Below, in pieces: positions 1 to 6,318 of a DNA stretch of 10,001 nt. The stretch lies in assembly GCA_018262455.1 (NCBI GenBank), contig JAGSPR010000243.1, forward strand, positions 1-10,001, in the 5' to 3' direction. This DNA comes from Deltaproteobacteria bacterium. Its GTDB lineage: Bacteria; Myxococcota; Polyangia; Haliangiales; Haliangiaceae. Position numbers and translations under genes: made by a program. Below the pieces are notes generated by a model, which had not been told where the DNA came from, did not search any database, and saw only the letters and a list, made by a program, of their open reading frames with translations. Numbering within the stretch: the first letter of the stretch is position 1; each line of letters opens with the position of its first letter.

Positions 1-106
1 AGACCGCCGGCCGCGGTGGAACATGGACGATTGCTTTACGCTCGCGCGGAGTGGCCCGCGTGCGGGGCGGCGCCGCGCTTTGGCGAGATCGCGGGTGGTT
101 CCGGAT

Positions 107-1084
107 CTAGCGCGCGGTCCGCTCGACGAGCAGGCGGAGGAACTTCGCCATCCGCACGAGCTGTGGACGCGACACCTTGTCCAGCGTGTCGGTCGGGCGG
201 TGGTAGTCGTCGTTGATCCCGCTCGAGAAGTCGACCGCGAACACGCCGTGGTCGCGGAAGATCCAGTCATCGCTCCGGCGAGCCTCGCCGAGGATCTGGA
301 GCGCGCCGGCGCGGACCGGGAGCAGGGACAGCCCCGCCTCCGAGGAGCTCTGGGTGGCGAGGTCGAAGATCTCGGGCTGCTCGGCCAGGCCCACCGCCGC
401 GAGCTTGGCCTCCTCGTTGCCGGCCGACGCGAACAGGTTGCGACCGACCATGTCGAGGTTGTAGACCGCGCGGATCTGGTGGAGCGGAACGGTCGGTGCG
501 TCGACGTAGGCCCTCGCGCCGGCGAGCCCGATCTCCTCGGCGCCGGTGAACAGGAAGATCACGCGACCCGGCAAGCCCGGAGCTCCGACGGTGCGCGCGA
601 GATCCCGCGCGACCGCGAGCGCGACCACGACTCCCGAGGCGTTGTCATCGGCACCGGCGTAGGTCTCGCCGTGGATCACGCCGAGGTGATCGTAGTGCGC
701 CATCACGATCACCGCGTCGGCGGTGGGCGAGCCGAGCTGGGCGATCACGTTGACCTGCCCGGGTGCGTCACCGATCGGCTGCAGGATCGGCGTGAAGCCG
801 GCGGTGGCGAGCTCACCGGCGATCCAGCGCGCGGTCAGCTGCGCTTCGGGGCTGCGCGAGCCGCGCCCCGCGCGTGCCGGATCGGTGAGCCAGGTCAGGT
901 CCGCGACCAGGCTGGCCTCGGACAGCGGCTCGACGGCATGGCCGACGCTCACCAGCTCCGGCGAGCGCGGCGCGGGCTGGCCGATCGGAGTGAGGGCCGG
1001 CGCGCCGCCGCAGCTCGCGATGCAGATCACCAGGCACCAGCGCACGGCCGCCAGTCTAACCGAGATCAGGAGCTGCGCGGTCAC
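107..1084 (-). CDS. M28-family zinc metallopeptidase, probable lipoprotein
   Basis: About 325 residues. Family M28 enzymes are co-catalytic two-zinc exopeptidases (aminopeptidase/carboxypeptidase type) that act outside the cytoplasm. All expected metal and catalytic positions are visible: H130 in MAHYDHLG, the bridging Asp in GADDNASG (D146/D147), the E183-E184 pair in FTGAEEIG, D211 in YNLDMVGR, and H295 in DDYHRPTDT. The N-terminus has a short hydrophobic stretch ending in IASC-GG (Cys25), a plausible lipobox, so the protein is probably lipid-anchored. The chosen start is a GTG overlapping the lysozyme stop codon as GTGA, with GGAAG just upstream. A GTG at 1045, giving a much shorter signal peptide that begins at RWCLVICIASC, is a real alternative. 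The frame stays open further upstream to 1759, but that part lies opposite the lysozyme reading frame and is a shadow. Family assignment is firm; substrate is unknown. Confidence 0.92.
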   Translation of the reverse strand: MTAQLLISVRLAAVRWCLVICIASCGGAPALTPIGQPAPRSPELVSVGHAVEPLSEASLVADLTWLTDPARAGRGSRSPEAQLTARWIAGELATAGFTPILQPIGDAPGQVNVIAQLGSPTADAVIVMAHYDHLGVIHGETYAGADDNASGVVVALAVARDLARTVGAPGLPGRVIFLFTGAEEIGLAGARAYVDAPTVPLHQIRAVYNLDMVGRNLFASAGNEEAKLAAVGLAEQPEIFDLATQSSSEAGLSLLPVRAGALQILGEARRSDDWIFRDHGVFAVDFSSGINDDYHRPTDTLDKVSRPQLVRMAKFLRLLVERTAR

Positions 1085-1875
1085 GGCTTCCGGCGCGAGC
1101 GCCGCGCGAAGTCCTCGAGGTCGGTGAGGCTGCCGGCGAACACATCGAGATCGACCGGGCGGGTGATGCCGGGCACCGTCCCACGATCGCTGTACTGCCA
1201 GAACGTCCACGCCGTCCACGGTGCGGGGGTCGTCGGGCACCGCGCGGTGTAGTGCGCGACCCACAGCGGCTGCGTGGTCAGATCGGCGCCGCCCGCCTTG
1301 TCGCGCCAGAACTCGGGGCCGGTGTAGATGATCGGCTCGACGCCGAGGGCCGAGCGGACCCGCGTCACCCAGATCTCCACCCGCTGGGCGAGCTGCGCCG
1401 GGGACCTGCCGCCGTCGGTCTCGACGTCGATCACCGGCGGCAGCTCGCCGCGATCGCGCTTGACGGCCGCGATCACGAGGTCGGCCTGCGCGGTGGCGCT
1501 CTGGTCGGGGCGGAAGTACTGATAGGCGCCGCGCAGGACGCCGGCGCGCCGGGCCGCCCCCCAGTTCTGCGCGAACAGCGAGTCCGGAACCGTGGTGCCA
1601 TCGGAGACCCGGATGAACGCGAACCGCACGCCGGCGCGGCGCACCTGCTTCCAGTCGATCGTGTCCTGGTAATAGGAGACGTCGATGCCGGGCACGGTCG
1701 GTCCCGGCTGGCACTCCGGTGGCTCGAGCTCGGGACCCTCGCGGCCGCCGAATAGCCACGCGTACGCGATGAGGACCGCGATGCAGCCCGCGAGGGCCAG
1801 GACCACGAGTGGCCAGCGCGGCTTGCTCGACACGTCCCTAGTTAACTCGCATATCCGCGAGACAATTTCGAACAT
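1081..1875 (-). CDS. GH25 lysozyme (N,O-diacetylmuramidase), membrane-anchored
   Basis: 264 residues. Glycoside hydrolase family 25 cleaves the beta-1,4 bond between N-acetylmuramic acid and N-acetylglucosamine in peptidoglycan. The catalytic domain spans about residues 61-255. Visible landmarks are PGIDVSYYQ (D65), the DVE catalytic motif (D150 and E152) in PPVIDVETDGG, PIIYTGPEFW, PLWVAHY, TFWQYSD and a C-terminal VDLDVF strand. A single hydrophobic helix at residues 21-42 follows a positively charged stretch and lacks an obvious cleavage site, suggesting an N-terminal anchor with the enzyme outside the membrane. It is the first gene of an operon with the downstream M28 peptidase. The ATG at 1875 has no clear Shine-Dalgarno. 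A GTG at 1833 (residue 15 here, giving SSKPRWPLVV next to the helix) is an alternative that would leave a longer divergent promoter space. Family assignment is firm. Possible roles are peptidoglycan remodelling or lysis of other bacteria, which the sequence cannot separate. Confidence 0.92.
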   Translation of the reverse strand: MFEIVSRICELTRDVSSKPRWPLVVLALAGCIAVLIAYAWLFGGREGPELEPPECQPGPTVPGIDVSYYQDTIDWKQVRRAGVRFAFIRVSDGTTVPDSLFAQNWGAARRAGVLRGAYQYFRPDQSATAQADLVIAAVKRDRGELPPVIDVETDGGRSPAQLAQRVEIWVTRVRSALGVEPIIYTGPEFWRDKAGGADLTTQPLWVAHYTARCPTTPAPWTAWTFWQYSDRGTVPGITRPVDLDVFAGSLTDLEDFARRSRRKP

Positions 1876-1916
1876 CCGCCGGCGGCGCGCGACCTGGTCC
1901 GCCGATCCTCGTCTGG

Positions 1917-3035
1917 ATGGACATGCGTGGAGTCATCTCGCTGTCCTGCGCGATCCTGACCTCGGGCTGCCTGTTCTCCGGCGGGCCCGGCAGCGGTGAC
2001 GACGCCGATCCGGTGGCGCGAGACAGCGCGCAGTACGACCGCCTGACCAGCCAGCTGGAGATCCACCGCACGCCGTTTCTCGGCGAGGAGGCAGACGAGC
2101 TGCAGGCCGCGACCCAGCGAATCTTCTGGCTCGAGTACCCGGTGTTCGACCCGACCTTGCACTCGGCGAAGGGGCCGCGGATCGACTACTCGTTCGCGCT
2201 GGGCACCGAGGGCAACTATCGCGCGAGCGACACGCTGGTGGTGACCGCGACCCGGACCGGCGACACCGTGGCCTACCGGGCGTACGCCGCCGACACGGGG
2301 ACCTCGCGCGGCGAGCTCGCGCTGCCCGCTCCGGCCGATGGTCAAGTCTGGTGGGCGTACGCGGTGGCCAGCGACACCGTCTACCTCGTGACCACCGGGA
2401 GCTCGACCACCGTGCTGCGGTGGGTGCCCGGTGCCGAGCCCCAGACCGAGGTCGTGCTCGAAGACGTCGGGGTCGACGTCGGCGAATTTCAGGACGTCGG
2501 CGTGTTCGGACGTCACATGTTGTTCATCGAGAGCGGCCGGCTGTGGGAGCTGTCCCTGGCCACGCACGTCGCGACGTGGACCGGTAACACCCAGCAGATC
2601 ACGGGCGGGATCTCGACCGACGGCATCGGCGTGCTCTACACCGCTGCCGATGGGCCGTACTACCTGACCTTCGGTGGCGGCACGCCGCGCGACCTGCGCG
2701 CCGAGATCGCGGCGAGCGACTACCGGCTCAACGCGACCTACGCGACGATCCACACCTATGCGAGCCAGGCCGTGCTGAGCCACCAGCACGTGGTCTACAA
2801 GGGTCAGAGCGGCGTGTTCGTGTTCGATCTCAAGTCCCAGCGGGTCGCGCCGGTGCTGCTCGAACCCCGCGCGTCGACGCCGCGGATCGTCTACATCGAT
2901 CCCCAGATCCTCGACGACGGGACGATCTATCTCACCGGGCTCGAGAGCGACAGCGGTGCGGTCGGCGCCGAGGGCCCGGTCTACTCGCTCCAGCTCGCCG
3001 ACGTGCTCGCCGAGCCTGCGCCGAGTCTTAGATGA
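1917..3035 (+). CDS. Putative lipoprotein of unknown function, beta-propeller-like
   Basis: 372 residues; I do not recognise a named family. The N-terminus is a short signal peptide ending in AILTSGC (Cys18), a lipobox-like site, followed by a Gly/Ser/Asp-rich linker (SGGPGSGDD), so the mature protein is probably a lipid-anchored envelope protein. The rest shows repeated short beta-strand patterns separated by turns: DTVYLVTTG (about 162-170), MLFIESGRLWELSL, GIGVLYTAADGPYYLTF, HVVYKGQSGVFVFDL and GTIYLTGLESD. This is the look of a WD40/TolB/DPP-type beta-propeller, inferred from pattern only. The ATG at 1917 is used; the ATG at 1923 is equally possible, with GGATGG just before it and an N-terminus of MRGVIS. 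It is divergent from the lysozyme operon, and its stop lies inside the 3' end of the convergent DUF1877 gene. The antisense open frame over this gene is a GC shadow. Confidence 0.82.
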   Translation: MDMRGVISLSCAILTSGCLFSGGPGSGDDADPVARDSAQYDRLTSQLEIHRTPFLGEEADELQAATQRIFWLEYPVFDPTLHSAKGPRIDYSFALGTEGNYRASDTLVVTATRTGDTVAYRAYAADTGTSRGELALPAPADGQVWWAYAVASDTVYLVTTGSSTTVLRWVPGAEPQTEVVLEDVGVDVGEFQDVGVFGRHMLFIESGRLWELSLATHVATWTGNTQQITGGISTDGIGVLYTAADGPYYLTFGGGTPRDLRAEIAASDYRLNATYATIHTYASQAVLSHQHVVYKGQSGVFVFDLKSQRVAPVLLEPRASTPRIVYIDPQILDDGTIYLTGLESDSGAVGAEGPVYSLQLADVLAEPAPSLR

Positions 3036-3558
3036 TCACGCTCATCATCGAGTGCTTCGCCGCGGCGGCCTGCTTGTACAGCGCGACGACCGAGGTGAAG
3101 GCGGCGGTGAGCAGCTCGATCTCCGCCTTCTGATTCTGGGTAACCTTCTCGCGCAGCCAGTCCTTGTCGTCGGGCGCGACGAGCTCCTGGCCGAAGCCGC
3201 CGTTCACGGTCTTGCCGTAGAGTCCGGCGTAGCGCTCGCGCACGACGCCCACCGGCAGTGCCGAGAGCGCCTTCGAGATCTCGGCGACGCGCGCGGCGGG
3301 GATCATGCGAGCCTTGCTCTTCGAGCCGCCGGCCTTCAGCGGCTTGCCGGTGCGCGCGACCAGGGCATCGGCGAACACCGGGTCCTTGCCGTCGCCGAGC
3401 ATGATGTCGAGCGCGTGCCAGGTCGGCCCGAGATCGAGCAGGCCGGGAATCTCCTGCTCCTGGCGAGCTTCGATCAGCTCGCTCAAGACATCGGGATCTT
3501 CCTCGATCATCGCGAGGCGCTTGGGGGAAAGCGAGCAAAGCAAAGCATCCATGCCCAC
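3028..3558 (-). CDS. DUF1877 (YfbM-like) domain protein
   Basis: 176 residues, about the usual single-domain length. It matches the DUF1877/YfbM pattern: an N-terminal MGM start followed by a helix (SPKRLAMIEEDPDVLSELIE), then the characteristic LDLGPTWHALDIMLG core with the conserved Trp-His, an ARMIPAARVAEISKALSAL helix, and a C-terminal helix (KAEIELLTAAFTSVVALYKQAAAA) before a short hydrophobic strand. No signal peptide or membrane segment is seen, so it is probably cytoplasmic. Biochemical function of the family is unknown. The start is the GTG at 3558 rather than the in-frame ATG six bases on, because GAGGT lies a proper 7 bases upstream and MGM is the typical family start. It follows the cupredoxin-like gene by only 5 bases, so the two are probably co-transcribed and translationally coupled. 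Confidence 0.85.
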   Translation of the reverse strand: MGMDALLCSLSPKRLAMIEEDPDVLSELIEARQEQEIPGLLDLGPTWHALDIMLGDGKDPVFADALVARTGKPLKAGGSKSKARMIPAARVAEISKALSALPVGVVRERYAGLYGKTVNGGFGQELVAPDDKDWLREKVTQNQKAEIELLTAAFTSVVALYKQAAAAKHSMMSVII

Positions 3559-3563
3559 GGCAG

Positions 3564-4319
3564 TTACCTCTCGTTAGCTTTGTAGGAGATCCGCGCCGGT
3601 ACGACGCGCTTGGCACCGGTGCCGATCTTCACGGTCAGGGTCTTCAAGCCGAGCGTAGGGTGCCATGCCTCGAGCGTGTAGGTCCCGGCCGTCAGCCCCT
3701 GGATTTCGAACGTCCCGTCGTCCCCGGTGATGGCGAAGAACGGATGGTCCTGGACCACGGCGTACGAGTGCATCCACGGGTGAACGTCGCACACGATGTC
3801 GATCACGTCGCCTGGCCTGGCGCCCGGATCGAGTGCGAGGTCGGGATCCTTGGCGGACTGGGGCTTGTTCCACAGCAGCTTGCCCGCGATCGTGCCGTGG
3901 ACGTTGTGGAACGTGCCGTCGCTGTTGCGGAGCGCGAGCTTCTGGCCGGCGACGAGGCCCACCACCCGCGGCGAGTACATGCACTCGCGCTGATCGATCA
4001 CGACGGGCGCCGGGGGAGCGGCGTGCGTGCCACCGCTGCCGTTCTTGATCCGCACGAGCACGTCGCGCAGCTTGCCCTTGGTGACGACCACGTCGTCGGC
4101 GAGCCTGGCGGTCCTGGCGCAGTACGGATCGGTGTCGCGCACGAGCGTCTTGCGGTCCGGCGCCTCGCCCTCGAAGGTCACGGTTCCCTTGATGCCGCCG
4201 GTGACGCCGCCGGTCGCGGTGACGGGGGCTGGAGCGGGAGCTGGCCGCTTGGCGGGATCGGCGCGAACCGAGCCGGAGGCAAGCAGGGTGAGCAGGGCGG
4301 ATAGGAGGAAACGTTTCAT
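3564..4319 (-). CDS. Exported cupredoxin-like protein with carboxypeptidase-regulatory-like domain
   Basis: 251 residues. A classic signal peptide (MKRFLLSALLTLLASGSVRA, cleavage likely after Ala20) sends it to the periplasm or outside. After a Pro/Ala linker, residues 41-92 form a beta-rich segment (GIKGTVTFEGEAP, then DPYC and VVVTKGKLRDVLVRI). Residues 107-192 are cupredoxin-like, with NSDGTFHNVHG (H138) and the compact CDVHPWM motif (C177, H180, M183), which would supply type 1 copper ligands. Residues 193-245 (AITGDDGTFEIQGLTAGTYTLEAWH) are a carboxypeptidase-regulatory-like beta-sandwich. Similar secreted proteins are often annotated as plastocyanin-like or methylamine-utilisation-like; copper binding or electron transfer is inferred, not shown. 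The start at 4319 is supported by AAGG 7 bases upstream and by the signal peptide directly after it; the frame extends to 4382 without such support. It heads the operon with the DUF1877 gene. The segment ECMYSPRVV has Arg118 where I would expect His in relatives. Confidence 0.85.
   Translation of the reverse strand: MKRFLLSALLTLLASGSVRADPAKRPAPAPAPVTATGGVTGGIKGTVTFEGEAPDRKTLVRDTDPYCARTARLADDVVVTKGKLRDVLVRIKNGSGGTHAAPPAPVVIDQRECMYSPRVVGLVAGQKLALRNSDGTFHNVHGTIAGKLLWNKPQSAKDPDLALDPGARPGDVIDIVCDVHPWMHSYAVVQDHPFFAITGDDGTFEIQGLTAGTYTLEAWHPTLGLKTLTVKIGTGAKRVVPARISYKANER
3566..3570 (-). promoter_or_regulatory. Ribosome binding site of the DUF1877 gene over the upstream stop codon
   Basis: On the minus strand GAGGT lies 7 bases before the GTG start at 3558. 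Its final T is the first base of the TAA stop codon (3564-3566) of the cupredoxin-like gene. Ribosomes terminating on the first gene would sit directly on the initiation site of the second, supporting coupled translation and the GTG start. Confidence 0.7.
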
Positions 4320-4326
4320 ATCAGGA

Positions 4327-4330
4327 CCTT
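4327..4330 (-). promoter_or_regulatory. Ribosome binding site of the cupredoxin-like gene
   Basis: AAGG on the minus strand lies 7 bases before the ATG at 4319. Together with the signal peptide that starts at this ATG, it rules against the longer open frame beginning at 4382. Confidence 0.6.
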
Positions 4331-4429
4331 GGACGGGCCTCCGCGGGCGATGTTCATCATGCCACGGGCCCGCCGTCGACACGAGGCGCGCGGGGCGGTT
4401 GTCGTGCAGCGACCCGGCGGCCGCTCGGC

Positions 4430-4488
4430 CGATCGGGGGGAACCCTGCCGGCGTGCCGGTAGGGGGGCGGAGCCCTGGAGCGATCGGG
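4430..4488. repeat. Imperfect direct repeat with G-tracts
   Basis: Two imperfect copies of a G6-tract followed by CCCTG (4435-4446 and 4462-4476) flank a short inverted repeat, CCGGC-GT-GCCGG (4448-4459). The octamer CGATCGGG starts this stretch and recurs at its right end. It could be one fragment of an interspersed repeat family, a structured leader, or chance in GC-rich DNA. Confidence 0.35.
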
Positions 4489-4503
4489 CGCGCGCGCCGG
4501 GCT

Positions 4504-6318
4504 ATGCTGGTTGCCGTGACACGTCCGTTGCTGGGAGCCCTCCAGGCCGTGCCTCCCGCGGTGCGCTATCGCATCAAGGACGTGCTGGGGCTGCTGCCGA
4601 CGCAGGGCGAGCCACTCGATGGCGTCGCGGAGGAGCGGCTGGCGCGCCTGCTGGACGAGGGCGACGCCTGGCTCGGCGCCGATCCCGTGCTCGCCGAGAT
4701 CGGCTACTGGATGCTCGAGCCCGGCAATGCGGTCGAGTTGCGCCGCCGCGGCTGCCGGTGGCTGACGATGTTCCCGTCGGTCGAGACCGTCCGCCGGCTC
4801 GCCGACGTCGCGACCGATCCTGCGACTCCCCGGCCGGTCCGCGAGCAGGCGATCTGGTCGCTGGGGTATCGCCAGATCCGGGCGATGCACCCATCGACGC
4901 AGTGGACGGTCGAGGCGATCCAGCTTGCCGACGAGGCGCTCTACAAGCTCGCCGATGCGGCGACCACCGACGGCAAGATCGGCAGCGAGCAGCTCCCGCA
5001 GGCGCTGCGCCACGTCCAGGCCGACGTGATCGCCGCATCGTTCGCACGTGCGCCGGGGATGTGGGGCGAGGCGCTCGAGTGCTTCGCGACCCCGCCGCTC
5101 GCGCGGGTGCTGTTCGTCTCGCTCGATGACATCCCCCCGCAGCACCGGCTGCGTGCGCTGCGGTTGATCGCGGCGACCCTCGGCGAGGACGCGATCCCGC
5201 TGCTGCTGGCGCGCGCCGGATCGGCTCCGATCGACGAGCAGCTCGAGATCCTGTTCCTCGCGGTCAGCGTCGGCGGCGAGCGCCACCTCGGGCGGCTCGA
5301 GGCTTCGCTGAAGGGCATGAAGTTCGTGGACCTGATGCGCCAGCGCGCGCGCTGGCACCTCGCGAACCCCGGCGTGATCCCGACCGTGCGTGGGCTCCGG
5401 ATCGCGCGTACCACCGCCACGATCCCCGCCGCGGAGCGGGCCGGCCAGTGCGCGCGCGCGGCCGACGATCTCGGCGTGCTGACGAAGTTCGCGCGCTACC
5501 CCGAGGCGTACCTCTACACGCTGTGGGGCTGGATGGTGCGCGGCGCCGGTGATCCGGGGAGGGCGCGCGAGCTGGTCGCGGCACACCCCGAATCGCAGCG
5601 GCTCGTGCGCGAGCTCTATCTTGGCGACCTCGCGCGGCGCGGTCGCGTCAAGCAGCTCACGGCGGCGGCGCAGACGCTCGAGGCGGCGGACCTGGGAGCC
5701 TTGCAGCTCGCGATCTGGGGCCGGCCGTTCGCCGCGCTCGAGCTCGCCGCCACCGCGCGGCTCCACACGCCCGAGCTGGTGTGCGCACGTGCCCTCGCGA
5801 GCTATCGCGCCGGCCGGCCGGATCTCACCGAGCGCATCCTCGCCGACGATCTGCCGCCGTCCGAGATCACCGATGACAACAACCTCGCGGCATTTCCGGG
5901 CCCGCACGAGCGCTGGCTGATCGAGCACGCCGGCGACGTCGGGGACCGCGCCGAGGACGGCGCGTGGTTGGCCATCGTCGCACTCGCCAAGGGCCGAGAG
6001 GGTGTGGTCGCGCTCGCCCAGGCTGCCACGCACGACGCCGAGCCCGACACGCCGTCGCTCGATGCGCTGTCCCCGTTGATCCAGCGGCTCGGCCGCGGCC
6101 TGCCGGGCAGGACGGTGTACCTGGCCGGCGAGTTCAAGCAGCTCGACCGGGACGCGCTCGCGGCGGCCGTCGAGCAGGCCGGGGCGCGGCTCGTCAGCGG
6201 GCCGTTCCCGGGCACCGACTACTACGTCCATGGTGACTGGTGCCTCGTGGAGACGATCGCGCAGCTCGAGCGTCAGGGCGCGCGGCGCTTGCGGCCCGGC
6301 GAGCTCAGGGGGATGTGA
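4504..6318 (+). CDS. Helical-repeat (HEAT/TPR-like) protein with C-terminal BRCT-like domain
   Basis: 604 residues, with no signal peptide or membrane segment, so probably cytoplasmic. Most of the protein is paired amphipathic helices. HEAT-like units are visible near residues 103-125 (ATDPATPRPVREQAIWSLG) and 208-239 (PPQHRLRALRLIAATLGEDA); TPR-like helices lie near 335-362 (GDPGRARELVAAHP) and in the Ala/Leu-rich region after it. Residues 535-604 resemble a BRCT domain such as that of bacterial NAD-dependent DNA ligase: GRTVYLAGEF, then LDRDALAAAVEQAGARL, then GTDYYVHGD, then a final helix and RRLRPGEL. BRCT domains bind proteins or DNA ends. No catalytic motif is seen. The ATG at 4504 is used; a GTG at 4516 is possible. 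The open frame extends back to 4027, but that part lies opposite the cupredoxin gene and is a shadow. Its stop overlaps the next gene's ATG (TGATG), so the two products are probably made together. Function unknown. Confidence 0.85.
   Translation: MLVAVTRPLLGALQAVPPAVRYRIKDVLGLLPTQGEPLDGVAEERLARLLDEGDAWLGADPVLAEIGYWMLEPGNAVELRRRGCRWLTMFPSVETVRRLADVATDPATPRPVREQAIWSLGYRQIRAMHPSTQWTVEAIQLADEALYKLADAATTDGKIGSEQLPQALRHVQADVIAASFARAPGMWGEALECFATPPLARVLFVSLDDIPPQHRLRALRLIAATLGEDAIPLLLARAGSAPIDEQLEILFLAVSVGGERHLGRLEASLKGMKFVDLMRQRARWHLANPGVIPTVRGLRIARTTATIPAAERAGQCARAADDLGVLTKFARYPEAYLYTLWGWMVRGAGDPGRARELVAAHPESQRLVRELYLGDLARRGRVKQLTAAAQTLEAADLGALQLAIWGRPFAALELAATARLHTPELVCARALASYRAGRPDLTERILADDLPPSEITDDNNLAAFPGPHERWLIEHAGDVGDRAEDGAWLAIVALAKGREGVVALAQAATHDAEPDTPSLDALSPLIQRLGRGLPGRTVYLAGEFKQLDRDALAAAVEQAGARLVSGPFPGTDYYVHGDWCLVETIAQLERQGARRLRPGELRGM
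6307..6312 (+). promoter_or_regulatory. Ribosome binding site of the giant TPR gene
   Basis: AGGGGG lies 5 bases before the ATG at 6318, inside the last codons of the BRCT-like gene. It decides the start of the TPR gene: the other nearby ATG at 6313 runs straight into a stop. The placement implies coupled translation with the upstream gene. Confidence 0.75.

Larger units (their letters stand above)
4320..4503. promoter_or_regulatory. Divergent intergenic region between cupredoxin operon and BRCT/TPR operon
   Basis: These 184 bases separate two divergent operons, so promoters for both should lie here. I find no convincing sigma-70-type -35/-10 pair on either strand. The right half is unusual. 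GGGGGG tracts at 4435-4440 and 4462-4467 are each followed by a CCCTG. CGATCGGG occurs at 4430-4437 and 4481-4488. Between the G-tracts lies the near-palindrome CCGGC-GT-GCCGG at 4448-4459. TATGCT at 4503-4508 sits 7 bases before the alternative GTG start at 4516, which resembles a -10 element. The regulatory function is inferred from position. Confidence 0.5.

Noticed and set aside
44..78. Possible terminator downstream of the M28 gene (GCGCGG/CCGCGC arms)
   Set aside because: Six-base arms with a long loop and no following T-tract in the transcript direction; such pairings are frequent by chance at this GC content.
23..1252. A 409-codon open frame on the plus strand
   Set aside because: Runs opposite the M28 gene and part of the lysozyme gene, both with intact catalytic motifs; the product shows no domain.
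1085..1759. N-terminal extension of the M28 frame over the lysozyme gene
   Set aside because: The lysozyme in the other frame has complete GH25 motifs here, while the extension has no signal or domain character; the lipoprotein-like N-terminus begins near 1084 or 1045.
1842..1868. Sigma-70-like promoter (TTAACT ... ACAATT) for the lipoprotein gene
   Set aside because: Hexamers match poorly and the spacer is too short; not enough to call a promoter.
1842..2789. A 315-codon open frame on the minus strand
   Set aside because: Opposite the lipoprotein gene, which has a signal peptide and lipobox; this product is shadow-like (Arg/Gly/Val/His-rich).
3031..3049. Inverted repeat GATGAT/ATCATC as a bidirectional terminator
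   Set aside because: The stem is only 6 bp, AT-containing, lacks a T-tract on either side and is explained by coding sequence; kept only as a note to the convergent overlap.
4357..6231. A 624-codon open frame on the minus strand
   Set aside because: Antisense shadow of the BRCT-like gene; the translation is Arg/Glu/Gln-rich with no recognisable fold, while the plus frame has BRCT and helical repeats.
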